In this document: in pieces, positions 43,633-51,385 of the stretch | Numbering within the stretch: the stretch's first letter is position 1 | Layout: every line of letters begins with the position of its first letter | Assembly: GCA_016715905.1 (NCBI GenBank) | Contig: JADJXI010000004.1 | Coordinates: forward strand, 620,001-684,000 | Direction of reading: 5' to 3' | Length of the DNA stretch: 64,000 bases | DNA from: Sphingobacteriaceae bacterium | GTDB lineage: Bacteria > Bacteroidota > Bacteroidia > B-17B0 > Aurantibacillaceae | The notes under the pieces: model-generated | Told to the model about the DNA's origin: nothing | Databases searched by the model: none | Seen by the model: only the letters and a program-made list of their open reading frames with translations | Made by a program: the position numbers and the translations under genes

Positions 43633-46086
43633 ATGCTTGACGATAAAACAAAGAAGGATATAAATGATTGCCGTGATGTATTAGTTGGTAAAGTACCCGA
43701 CCCTAAAAGCCAAATAGAACAAATTACTCTTGCCCTTATCTATAAATTTATGGATGATATGGATAGAGAGGCAGTTGAAAAATTTAAAGGTAAAGCCAAA
43801 TTCTTTACGGGCGATTTTGCAAAGTTTGGTTGGAGAAAACTCTTTGACCCATCTTTGAGTGGTAAGGATATGCAAGAGTTGTATAGCGAAGCGTTAGAGA
43901 AACTACAAACCAATCCTAACATACCCGAATTTTTCCGCAACATTTTTAAAAATGCGTATTTACCATACAAAGACCCCGCTACTTTAAAAATGTTTTTAAA
44001 GCATATTAACGAGTTTGAGTATAGCCATAGCGAAAAATTAGGCGATGCGTTTGAATACTTGTTAAGCGTAATGGGCAGTCAAGGCGATGCGGGGCAGTTT
44101 AGAACACCTCGCCATATCATTGATTTTATTGCTGCGTGTTTAAACCCACAAAAAAACGAAACTGTAGCAGACCCCGCTTGTGGTACTGCGGGTTTTTTAT
44201 TGAGTGCATACAAACATATTTTAAAACAGAATACTGATAAGCGTTTGGGAGATAAACTAACACCCGACCAACGCAAAAAATTAGCAGAGAATTTTGTAGG
44301 TTATGATATTAGCCCCGATATGGTGCGATTGAGTTTGGTAAATATGTATTTACACGGCTTTACCACACCCAAAATTTTTGAATACGATACATTGAGCAGT
44401 GAAGATAGGTGGGAAGAAACATTTGATGTGATATTGGCGAACCCGCCATTTATGACACCAAAGGGAGGAATACGCCCGCACAAAAAATTTGGAGTACAAG
44501 CCAACAAAGCCGAAGTTTTGTTTACCGATTACATTGCCGAACACTTAAATAAAAACGGACGAGCGGGTATTGTTGTGCCAAATGGTATTGTAGCAACATC
44601 CCAAACTGCTTATAAGCAATTACGTAAGTTGTTAGTTGATGATAGTTTAATTGCAGTTGTTTCTTTGCCCGCAGGTTGTTTTCAGCCTTACAGTGGTGTT
44701 AAAACAAGTATATTGATGTTGGATAAAGGTTTGATTAAAAAAAGCAATCATATCCTTTTTATTAAAGTAAGTAACGATGGCTTTGATTTAGGGGCGCAGC
44801 GCAGAGAACACGATAAAAACGATTTGCCGTTAGCATTAGAAGCCTTTAATGTTTATAAAGCAAGCATTAGTTCGGGCAAAGCATTTGATGAAGAAAAATA
44901 TAGTAGTATTTGTACTTTAGTTGAAAAAGAAAAAGTATTAATAAATAATGATATCGTTCTAAGTGGGGATAGGTATATAGAAGGAAAAGCAACACTAACA
45001 GAATTTGAAATTGTTAAAATAAGTGAAGTAGTAGATTTTAAAAGAGGCACATCTATTACAAAAAAAGATGTTACCGAAGGAGATGTTCCCGTAATTGCGG
45101 GAGGTCAGCAGCCCGCTTATTATCACAATAAAATAAATAGAGAAGCGGGCGCAATAACTATTAGTTCTTCGGGTGCTTATTCGGGATTTGTGGCATATCA
45201 TAACTATCCAATATTTGCTTCCGATTGCTTCACCATCGCATCTAAAAACAAAGAAATATTAAGTGATAAATATTTGTTTCATATTTTAAAAAGCAAGCAA
45301 CTTGAAATATATGAAATGCAAGAAGGAGGTGGACAGCCACATATTTATCCTAAGAACTTTGATAATTGGGAAATCCCACTCCCACCTCTTGAAATACAAG
45401 ATCAGATAGTTAAAGAAATTGAAGGCTATAAAAAAATTATTGAAGGCGCAAAAATGGTGCTTGATAATTACAAACCTACCATTACAATCAAACCCGAATG
45501 GGAAATGGTGGAGTTGGGGGATGTTTGCGAAAAAATAACTGACGGTACACATCACACTCCAACTTATTTTGATAAGGGAGTTGTTTTTCTTTCATCAAAA
45601 AATGTTACAAGTGGTAAAATTGATTGGGATAAAATAAAATACATTGATGAAAAGCAGCATATTCAAATGCAAAAACGAGTTTCACCTAAATTAAACGATG
45701 TCTTGCTTGCTAAAAACGGAACAACGGGTGTTGCTGCTTTAGTTGATAGAGATATTACCTTTGATATTTACGTCAGTTTAGCATTACTAAGACCATCACA
45801 CAAATTATTACCAAAATATCTTTTACATTGCATTAACTCAACACAGTGTAAAAAGCAATTTAATGAAAGACTAAAGGGTGTTGGTGTTCCAAATTTGCAT
45901 TTAAAAGAAATCAAAGAAGTTCTAATCCCACTTCCAAGCAAAGAAGAACAGAAACAAGTTGTTGAAATAATTGAGTCAGAACAACAATTAGTTTTAGCAA
46001 ACAAACAACTCATTACCATTTTTGAGCAAAAGATAAAGGATAAAATAAATGAGGTTTGGGGTGTAAAGGAGGAAGTGGAGGCGTAA
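43633..46086 (+). CDS. Fused type I methyltransferase and specificity subunit (HsdM-HsdS)
   Basis: The 817-aa protein has an HsdM N-terminal helical domain (residues about 1-130) and an N6-adenine methyltransferase domain with SAM motif ADPACGTAGFLLSAY (about 178) and catalytic NPPF in VILANPPFMTPKGG (about 269). From about 455 it continues into two target recognition domains, EIVKISEVVDFKRGTSITKK (459) and EWEMVELGDVCEKITDGTHH (622), each closed by a coiled-coil spacer (PLPPLEIQDQIVKEIEGYKK; PLPSKEEQKQVVEIIESEQQ). M and S are usually separate genes; here they are one chain with no indel at the join. The two TRDs imply a bipartite recognition sequence. Confidence 0.9.
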   Translation: MLDDKTKKDINDCRDVLVGKVPDPKSQIEQITLALIYKFMDDMDREAVEKFKGKAKFFTGDFAKFGWRKLFDPSLSGKDMQELYSEALEKLQTNPNIPEFFRNIFKNAYLPYKDPATLKMFLKHINEFEYSHSEKLGDAFEYLLSVMGSQGDAGQFRTPRHIIDFIAACLNPQKNETVADPACGTAGFLLSAYKHILKQNTDKRLGDKLTPDQRKKLAENFVGYDISPDMVRLSLVNMYLHGFTTPKIFEYDTLSSEDRWEETFDVILANPPFMTPKGGIRPHKKFGVQANKAEVLFTDYIAEHLNKNGRAGIVVPNGIVATSQTAYKQLRKLLVDDSLIAVVSLPAGCFQPYSGVKTSILMLDKGLIKKSNHILFIKVSNDGFDLGAQRREHDKNDLPLALEAFNVYKASISSGKAFDEEKYSSICTLVEKEKVLINNDIVLSGDRYIEGKATLTEFEIVKISEVVDFKRGTSITKKDVTEGDVPVIAGGQQPAYYHNKINREAGAITISSSGAYSGFVAYHNYPIFASDCFTIASKNKEILSDKYLFHILKSKQLEIYEMQEGGGQPHIYPKNFDNWEIPLPPLEIQDQIVKEIEGYKKIIEGAKMVLDNYKPTITIKPEWEMVELGDVCEKITDGTHHTPTYFDKGVVFLSSKNVTSGKIDWDKIKYIDEKQHIQMQKRVSPKLNDVLLAKNGTTGVAALVDRDITFDIYVSLALLRPSHKLLPKYLLHCINSTQCKKQFNERLKGVGVPNLHLKEIKEVLIPLPSKEEQKQVVEIIESEQQLVLANKQLITIFEQKIKDKINEVWGVKEEVEA

Positions 46087-46094
46087 AAAATAAT

Positions 46095-46580
46095 ATGAAT
46101 AAAATAATAAGAATATTAAGTTATAATTTGAACTTAAGCCGAGATGGTGGGGTATTAAGATATAAAATTATTTATTTAAGGGATTACTACCCGAATTACA
46201 ACATTGATGACGGAGATGAAATTGATACAGAAATATTCAATTATTTTTCGCAGAAAGGATATACGCAATTATTTTGGGAATACGCATCTTTATATAATGG
46301 ACAAGACATCAGCTCAAGTATAAATGGATATTGCCCCAAAAACATACCGTTAACAATAGCGGCTAAAATAGAAGTTAGTTCCTTAACAACGTATGAGTTA
46401 GATAATTTACAAAACAGTGGACAATCTTTTCCCGACCAAAATAAATTAGTTACATTATACTATAGATGTAATGTAAATGAACAGCATCCAAATTGGGTTC
46501 TTCTTCCTACGAGTATAAGAATTTCAATAGATTACAAAATTTATATTCACTTGGCGAAAACTATTTATCCATTCGTTTAA
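46095..46580 (+). CDS. Unknown island cargo protein downstream of hsdMS
   Basis: The 161-aa soluble protein starts at the ATG giving MNKIIRILSYNLNLSRDGGV; the frame is open 13 codons further into hsdMS but with no better start. It contains LRYKIIYLRDYYPNYNIDDG, YTQLFWEYASLYNGQDISSS and a C-terminal SIRISIDYKIYIHLAKTIYP. There is no signal peptide, TM helix or motif I can name. It begins 8 bp after the hsdMS stop, so it is probably in the restriction operon. Position suggests an accessory or defence-related role, but nothing in the sequence proves it. Confidence 0.55.
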   Translation: MNKIIRILSYNLNLSRDGGVLRYKIIYLRDYYPNYNIDDGDEIDTEIFNYFSQKGYTQLFWEYASLYNGQDISSSINGYCPKNIPLTIAAKIEVSSLTTYELDNLQNSGQSFPDQNKLVTLYYRCNVNEQHPNWVLLPTSIRISIDYKIYIHLAKTIYPFV

Positions 46581-46629
46581 CATACTTCATAAAATAGGCT
46601 TTTGATTAAAAAAGCCCAATAAATAATAA

Positions 46630-47358
46630 ATGAGCGAATTTAAAGTCACAGCAAAAGAAATTGAAGATGCTACCATTGAAGCAATTTATTGGTGGAATAG
46701 AACGGAGTTCCATTATAACAAGTATTTTACTAAAATTGACATAATCTGCAAGGATAAAGAATTAAAAAACTTTTTTAACCGAACCATTTTTGAAGTTTTT
46801 TTAAAAGAGTATTCAATACGAAGAAATCTAAACTCAAAATATCAAACCGTTGATAAATTTTTAGATGATTTGGTTAAAATGGGTTTTTTTGCAGAAGTTA
46901 AACGTAGCAATGCGGATATTACAATCATTGATAACACAAGTGCTAAACTCAAAAGTAAAGGAAGCGTTACAGTAAAAGAAACAAAATCGCTTTTAAGTAA
47001 AATAGCCTTTTTAGTGAACCCAAGTGTTTTTGCACTATATGATACCCTTGCTAAGGCTTCACTTTGGAAAATTGTTGCTGAAAGCAAGTTGGTTCAAAGA
47101 AAAGATTTAGAAAGTTACAATGGCTATTATCGCTGTTTTGAAGAATTGTTAAGCCAAGTAAAAAAACAAAAGCATTTTGCTAAAGCCAATAATATATTAG
47201 AGAAATTTGATGGAACAGAGGCACATTATTATTTTACAAATAATAAAAAAGCGTTTGAGTTAAGAGTTGTAGATAAACTTTTGTGGATTAAGGGGCAAGT
47301 TGCGAGTGCAAGAGAAATAAATAATGAGCAATATATTAAACTGTTAAAATTAAAATGA
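46630..47358 (+). CDS. Unknown island cargo protein (242 aa)
   Basis: The soluble, basic, mainly helical protein begins MSEFKVTAKEIEDATIEAIY and includes YSIRRNLNSKYQTVDKFLDD, SLLSKIAFLVNPSVFALYDT and a C-terminal KKAFELRVVDKLLWIKGQVA. The NP(S/x)VFALYDxxA segment looks like a buried helix of an enzyme or adaptor, but I do not recognise the family. Its stop overlaps the start of the next small gene by 4 bp (ATGA), showing that they are translated together. It lies in the plus-strand block after the restriction genes. Confidence 0.6.
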   Translation: MSEFKVTAKEIEDATIEAIYWWNRTEFHYNKYFTKIDIICKDKELKNFFNRTIFEVFLKEYSIRRNLNSKYQTVDKFLDDLVKMGFFAEVKRSNADITIIDNTSAKLKSKGSVTVKETKSLLSKIAFLVNPSVFALYDTLAKASLWKIVAESKLVQRKDLESYNGYYRCFEELLSQVKKQKHFAKANNILEKFDGTEAHYYFTNNKKAFELRVVDKLLWIKGQVASAREINNEQYIKLLKLK

Positions 47359-47486
47359 CAGTTAAAGATGCAAGGGATGTTTTAGAGCAAGACGCAATTG
47401 GTTTAACAGATGCAGAAGTTCAAGAGATAATTGATTGGCTTAATATGATGGCTGATATAGCGATTGAGGCGGTTGAGAAAAAGTAA
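47355..47486 (+). CDS. Small acidic cargo protein (43 aa), coupled to the upstream gene
   Basis: ATG 47355-47357 overlaps the preceding TGA (ATGA). The product reads MTVKDARDVLEQDAIGLTDA, then EVQEIIDWLNMMADIAIEAVEKK: acidic and helical, with the DAE(V/I)QEIID pattern of a small adaptor- or antitoxin-like peptide. It is too short for most gene finders, but the coupling and clean helix support it. It may act together with the 242-aa protein; that is inference. Confidence 0.55.
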   Translation: MTVKDARDVLEQDAIGLTDAEVQEIIDWLNMMADIAIEAVEKK

Positions 47487-47516
47487 TTAAATGTAAATGG
47501 TAAAAGATATAATTTT

Positions 47517-47930
47517 ATGGAATTAGAAAATGACACTATTAGGTTATTATTAGGATATGAGAATTTTTATCATACAACATCATTGGAAAATTCTGTTAAA
47601 ATTGATTTAGAAGGATTACTGCCAAATAAATACCCCGATTTTCAATATCTATCTTTTGCTCCTCGCAAAGACGCTTTTATATGCCTTTGTCCTTATGCCA
47701 AATTGGAAGGATGGAAAAGTACACTTAGAGATATGCATAATGATATAGTAGTTTACTCAATAAAAGCTGAAGATATTGTAAAAATGGACATAGGCTTTGA
47801 TTGGACAATGCAAGGTATTCATACAATAATAGATAAGCCGCAACCAATTCAATTTGAACAATCTTTAAAAAAACTTGGAACAATCGTAAGTTTCCAACAC
47901 ATACCACCCAATCTTTTAAATAAATTATAA
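47517..47930 (+). CDS. Possible ADP-ribosyltransferase-fold (DarT/KptA-like) cargo protein
   Basis: The 137-aa soluble protein has near the N-terminus NFYHTTSLENSVKIDLEGLL (residues 16-35), resembling the YHxTxxxNxxxIxxxGLxP opening of ART-fold proteins such as DarT-type DNA ADP-ribosyltransferases and KptA. Later segments are QYLSFAPRKDAFICLCPYAK and NDIVVYSIKAEDIVKMDIGF. The catalytic Glu cannot be placed with certainty, and 137 residues is short for DarT. No macrodomain antitoxin is seen beside it. Weak fold call; it would be an attractive toxin or defence effector. Confidence 0.4.
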   Translation: MELENDTIRLLLGYENFYHTTSLENSVKIDLEGLLPNKYPDFQYLSFAPRKDAFICLCPYAKLEGWKSTLRDMHNDIVVYSIKAEDIVKMDIGFDWTMQGIHTIIDKPQPIQFEQSLKKLGTIVSFQHIPPNLLNKL

Positions 47931-47941
47931 TAAATCCTTCA

Positions 47942-48778
47942 ATGCCAATAATTGAATATAATGAAATAGAAACATTCGTTGGTGAAAATTCGCCAATTTG
48001 GAAAGACTTGTTGTTGTCTTTAGGCGGTGTCGTTGTTGGTTTTACCTTATCAGAATCAGCATCGTGGATTCGTGAGTGGAAGAAAAAGCAAAAAATTGGA
48101 ACATCATTTGATTTTGAAATTACAGCATTAAGAGAGCCGTTAAAGAATCAAATTGGCGATATAAAAGATTTGAAGTCTGTCGTTGTAAAATACGAAAATG
48201 TTTCTCCTTCCCTTTTTATATTTAAAAACCTTGAGTTTGTTAAATCATTAGATAGGAATATAGTGTCAGAATACTTCAAGTCTAAACACGGTGAAAATAA
48301 TCTTAAACGTACACGAGAAATATACAATACTTTGTCTGTGGTAGAAGCAGAAATGGAACGTTATAATAAGTTTTATGAGGAGTTTAATATAAAGTTGAGT
48401 GCCAATTATCATTCTTATAGAATGATTCTCACAGAATACTCTCGTAATTTAGTGGATTATGATTTATTAAATTCAAGTCAACAAAATAACGACACTTATA
48501 TAATTTCAATAACAACTTTGTTTCAACAAACAGTTTTCAGCGGGGGTGCTATTTCCAACATTATGCCATTTGAAAAGTCATTTCATATGCCGATTTTAAA
48601 TCTTAATATAAAAGCACACGGGCATCCTTTCTGCGAAATAAGTTCACGTCATAATCAGTCAGCACTTGATGTAATTATGAATGTTAAAATAGATACTGAA
48701 TCATTTTTGAGCAAACTTGATAATATTGAAAAGTCGCTTAAAAATTGCTATGAAAGAATTTATCAAGAAAAACTTTAA
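47942..48778 (+). CDS. Membrane-anchored unknown cargo protein (278 aa)
   Basis: Near the N-terminus one hydrophobic segment (WKDLLLSLGGVVVGFTLSES, residues about 20-39) is followed by basic residues (REWKKKQKIG), so the remaining about 230 residues are probably cytoplasmic. They are helical and charged (RTREIYNTLSVVEAEMERYN; SFLSKLDNIEKSLKNCYERI). I recognise no family. It starts 11 bp after the ART-like gene and is the last plus-strand gene of the block, followed by a terminator-like hairpin at 48796. A single-TM protein at the end of a restriction cassette would fit a defence effector, but this is speculation. Confidence 0.55.
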   Translation: MPIIEYNEIETFVGENSPIWKDLLLSLGGVVVGFTLSESASWIREWKKKQKIGTSFDFEITALREPLKNQIGDIKDLKSVVVKYENVSPSLFIFKNLEFVKSLDRNIVSEYFKSKHGENNLKRTREIYNTLSVVEAEMERYNKFYEEFNIKLSANYHSYRMILTEYSRNLVDYDLLNSSQQNNDTYIISITTLFQQTVFSGGAISNIMPFEKSFHMPILNLNIKAHGHPFCEISSRHNQSALDVIMNVKIDTESFLSKLDNIEKSLKNCYERIYQEKL

Positions 48779-48795
48779 TAAACATTTAATTTAAT

Positions 48796-48820
48796 AACCA
48801 AACTATCGTTCGGTTTTTTG
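48796..48820 (+). terminator. Terminator at the end of the restriction/cargo block
   Basis: AACCAAAC and GTTCGGTT pair with one mismatch around a 4-nt loop and are followed by TTTT, 17 bp after the stop at 48778. The stem also faces the convergent recombinase gene. Confidence 0.5.
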
Positions 48821-48873
48821 ATACTGTATTTCGGGGGGAGGTTGAGTGGGTTTATAGGGTATTTTGATGCATC

Positions 48874-49485
48874 CTATTTATTTGGGGGAGTATTTTTGAT
48901 ATACGACTCTAGCGATTGAAAAACACCATTACCTTCGGCTAACTTTTTTCGTTTGTTAGCCTCACGCATAACATAACCACTTGTAGGTCTTGGATTACTA
49001 TCCTTTCTTCCTTTCGGTCTGCCAAGCAATTTACCTTTAGCCTTAGCCCTTGCAATTCCCTCTATTGTTCTATCTCTAATAATACTTCGTTCAAATTGTG
49101 AAAATGCAGATAAGATGTGAAATTGCAATTCTCCCGCAGCAGTTGAGAAATCTAAATTTTCACTTATGGAAACAAATCCAACTTTCCTTTTTACTAATTC
49201 CTCAACATCATTTATCAATTCAGACATTGAACGAGCAAAGCGATCAAGTTTAAATACCACAATGGCAGAGTATTCTCCTTTTCTAACCCTATTCAACAAG
49301 TCTTGCTTGATTGGTCTTGTTTTACGTGTGCTTTCAACTTCTTCAAATAAGTCAAATTTGTACAGTTTATCTGTCGCATATTGCAACAGTTTTGTTAATT
49401 GATTTTCGTTCGTTTGCTTATTGGAAGATACTCTGCAATATATTGCTACCTTTTTTGCTTGTGTTACTGTTTCATTATTTTCCAT
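48874..49485 (-). CDS. Serine recombinase (resolvase/invertase)
   Basis: The 203-aa resolvase has a catalytic domain with VAIYCRVSSNKQTNENQLTK (nucleophile Ser in RVSS), VVFKLDRFARSMSEL (the conserved DRFAR), ELQFHILSAFSQFERSIIRD and R(T/x)IEGIARAKAKGKLLGRPKG leading into the C-terminal HTH region. It resolves dimers or inverts DNA at specific sites. It is the last gene of the tightly overlapping minus-strand module that runs from 50184, so it may resolve replication products of the island. It is a second recombinase beside the tyrosine integrase. Confidence 0.9.
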   Translation of the reverse strand: MENNETVTQAKKVAIYCRVSSNKQTNENQLTKLLQYATDKLYKFDLFEEVESTRKTRPIKQDLLNRVRKGEYSAIVVFKLDRFARSMSELINDVEELVKRKVGFVSISENLDFSTAAGELQFHILSAFSQFERSIIRDRTIEGIARAKAKGKLLGRPKGRKDSNPRPTSGYVMREANKRKKLAEGNGVFQSLESYIKNTPPNK

Positions 49486-49663
49486 TGATTGCTGATTTTA
49501 ATTCGTTAAACCCTCTTACTGTTGATGCCAAACCTTTAAATGCTTTTCCAAGCAGATATAGTGATAATACGCCTATCCCAACGTAAACTGCCGTTTTGAG
49601 TGCTTTATTACTCTCTACTACTTGCTTGAACTCTTGGAAATTTGTTTTTATTTTTTCGTTCAT
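49475..49663 (-). CDS. Small single-TM protein of the island (62 aa)
   Basis: It begins MNEKIKTNFQEFKQVVESNK and has one membrane segment (TAVYVGIGVLSLYLLGKAF), followed by a short tail. It overlaps the recombinase start by 11 bp and the upstream small gene by 56 bp, so the region is packed like a phage or plasmid module. Function unknown; size and topology are like small virion, holin-like or conjugation-related peptides. Confidence 0.5.
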   Translation of the reverse strand: MNEKIKTNFQEFKQVVESNKALKTAVYVGIGVLSLYLLGKAFKGLASTVRGFNELKSAINGK

Positions 49664-49841
49664 TTTCTTCTTTTATGTATGTTATAACTTTATCTGCAAT
49701 AAACATCCCTAACAAAACACCACCTACAATAAGTATTGCATTTAGCGCCTTGTTTTTGCCTTGAAGCGCAGAATTTGCGGCTTGTAATTCAATTATTGGT
49801 GGTGGAATTGGGTTCGCTTGTATGGTTGTAAAATCAATCAT
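49608..49841 (-). CDS. Small single-TM protein of the island (77 aa)
   Basis: The sequence begins MIDFTTIQANPIPPPIIELQ, followed by a short coil (AANSALQGKNKAL) and one TM helix (NAILIVGGVLLGMFIADKVI) with a charged tail (KEENERKNKNKF). It overlaps both neighbours (8 bp with the 116-aa gene, 56 bp with the 62-aa gene). The build (N-terminal coil, single TM, basic tail) is like small phage structural or lysis proteins, but no homology is recognised. Confidence 0.5.
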   Translation of the reverse strand: MIDFTTIQANPIPPPIIELQAANSALQGKNKALNAILIVGGVLLGMFIADKVITYIKEENERKNKNKFPRVQASSRE

Positions 49842-50184
49842 TTTTAATAATTTTTATTTGTTCGTTACCTAAATAAACTACCGTATATTGATATATGGCG
49901 TAATGATTTTTACCATCGTGTACGTTAACGTGATTATGAACGGTGAAATTAAAACCTTTGCCCAAAAGAAACTGCTTGTGAAATACCGCTTCTTTTTTTC
50001 CTATCATAATTTCATTGCATATTCTATGGTTAATATGTAACGGCTTATTTATAAAAGCCGAACTATGCCTTAATTCATTTGCCTTTTTATTGTGATACGT
50101 AATTCGGTTAGCAGAATTGGCAAAAACTTGATTGATTCTTTTTGGAGAAAATGTTTCGCCCGTCAGTAAATCTTTTCTTATCAT
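49834..50184 (-). CDS. Conserved-looking 116-aa element protein
   Basis: The ATG giving MIRKDLLTGETFSPKRINQV was chosen (the frame is open six codons further up). The soluble basic protein includes SANRITYHNKKANELRHSSA, FINKPLHINHRICNEIMIGK and a histidine-rich end (VHNHVNVHDGKNHYAIYQYT). It is the first gene of the overlapping series 50184-48874 that ends with the serine recombinase. It may bind nucleic acid given its basic and His-rich makeup; the family is not identified. Confidence 0.5.
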   Translation of the reverse strand: MIRKDLLTGETFSPKRINQVFANSANRITYHNKKANELRHSSAFINKPLHINHRICNEIMIGKKEAVFHKQFLLGKGFNFTVHNHVNVHDGKNHYAIYQYTVVYLGNEQIKIIKND

Positions 50185-50378
50185 TATTTGTTTTTTATAC
50201 AAATATAGTTTGTGTTGTAATGCTTGTCAATGAAGCAAATTAGCGAAATATGAAAAATGTGAGTTAATGTGTTTTAATACAATTTAAATGCACTTAAATG
50301 TTTTTAACATACGATTAACATTCGTATTTATACGCTTTACATATGTAATAAAACGCATTTATATTTTTGAAATATGCA

Positions 50379-51272
50379 TTACGTTGTATCATCAATACCG
50401 AAAAAACGGTTTTTATCAAGTGAAAGAAGATAATCGGCAAGGTCATACTTTTGTTCTTTGTCTTGTGCCGAAGCATTTTTTTCTAAATAATCTGAAACCG
50501 TAATATTGAAAATAGAGTTAAAATACTTCGCTTTATCAAACCATAAATTATATGCACCTAAGTCGGGAAATAAAACTACACCTCGTCCTTTTAATGCTTT
50601 AATTTTATCATAAGTAAGATTACTGATACCACCCGTTGCCATCCAAATAAAGTTTGGAAAAAATATGCTTGCGATAATTGCGGTTTTTTCGCTTTCAACA
50701 AGTGCAATCGGCTTGTTGGGGTATAGATTAAGCAAATGCTCTCCAAACAAACATTTACTAATGTTCTCGTTAGGTATGTTTAATTTGTTATGTACCCAAG
50801 TGATGTGATTGTACGGTTCTTTAATACGCTTGCCATTATGTTTGTTATAAAGCATTATTTTGCCCGTTCTTACATTATTGATGTAATCAATATACCAAAA
50901 CACGTTAGCACCATACCATTGCTTAGAACTGCCAATTTTGTATAAATCAATCAGCCCATCTGTAACTTCATTTCCGAATTGCTGCTTTAGGAAACTTACT
51001 AAATTGTTTGCTCGGTTCTTTTTAAGACTTTGTGGTAGATAGTGAGAAGGTATGAATTGAATTTTTACTTCCTTCCGTTCGGGTACGTTATAAATAAAAT
51101 CTGATTTTGATTGAAGGTTTGGTAGAAATGTTTCTGAACACGAATGGCAATAGCCAAATTTGACACAATTCTCAAACGGTACGAATTTCCCATCTTTATT
51201 ACTCTTGCCGCACGGACAAGTTTCAACCTTAAAACGGTTTTTGCTATTTAGTTTTAATTTTATGTCAGTCAT
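50379..51272 (-). CDS. DUF6371/PG0870-type primase-like protein
   Basis: The 297-aa protein has an N-terminal CHC2-like zinc finger (VETCPCGKSNKDGKFVPFEN then CVKFGYCHSCSETFLP). The C-terminal TOPRIM-like region has the acidic motif PIALVESEKTAIIASIF and the second motif GRGVVLFPDLGAYNLWFDKA. This is the layout of DUF6371 proteins found in Bacteroidota conjugative and mobilizable elements. With the downstream-encoded recombinase and the RepA-like ATPase gene upstream it probably helps the excised island to replicate. The gap 50203-50378 contains only AT-rich sequence. Confidence 0.8.
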   Translation of the reverse strand: MTDIKLKLNSKNRFKVETCPCGKSNKDGKFVPFENCVKFGYCHSCSETFLPNLQSKSDFIYNVPERKEVKIQFIPSHYLPQSLKKNRANNLVSFLKQQFGNEVTDGLIDLYKIGSSKQWYGANVFWYIDYINNVRTGKIMLYNKHNGKRIKEPYNHITWVHNKLNIPNENISKCLFGEHLLNLYPNKPIALVESEKTAIIASIFFPNFIWMATGGISNLTYDKIKALKGRGVVLFPDLGAYNLWFDKAKYFNSIFNITVSDYLEKNASAQDKEQKYDLADYLLSLDKNRFFGIDDTT

Positions 51273-51385
51273 ATGTTATGAATTGAATGGTTGTAATTGT
51301 AGCCGCCTATATAAGGGGTTGCAATGATGCAACGTTTGTAAATTCACTTACAAAGGTTTTTACAGTTACAAAGATTTTATTAAAA

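Noticed and set aside
43633..46086. Fusion of hsdM and hsdS as an artefact of a frameshift
   Set aside because: The frame is continuous, and no homopolymer or stop/start pair is seen near the join at residue about 455.
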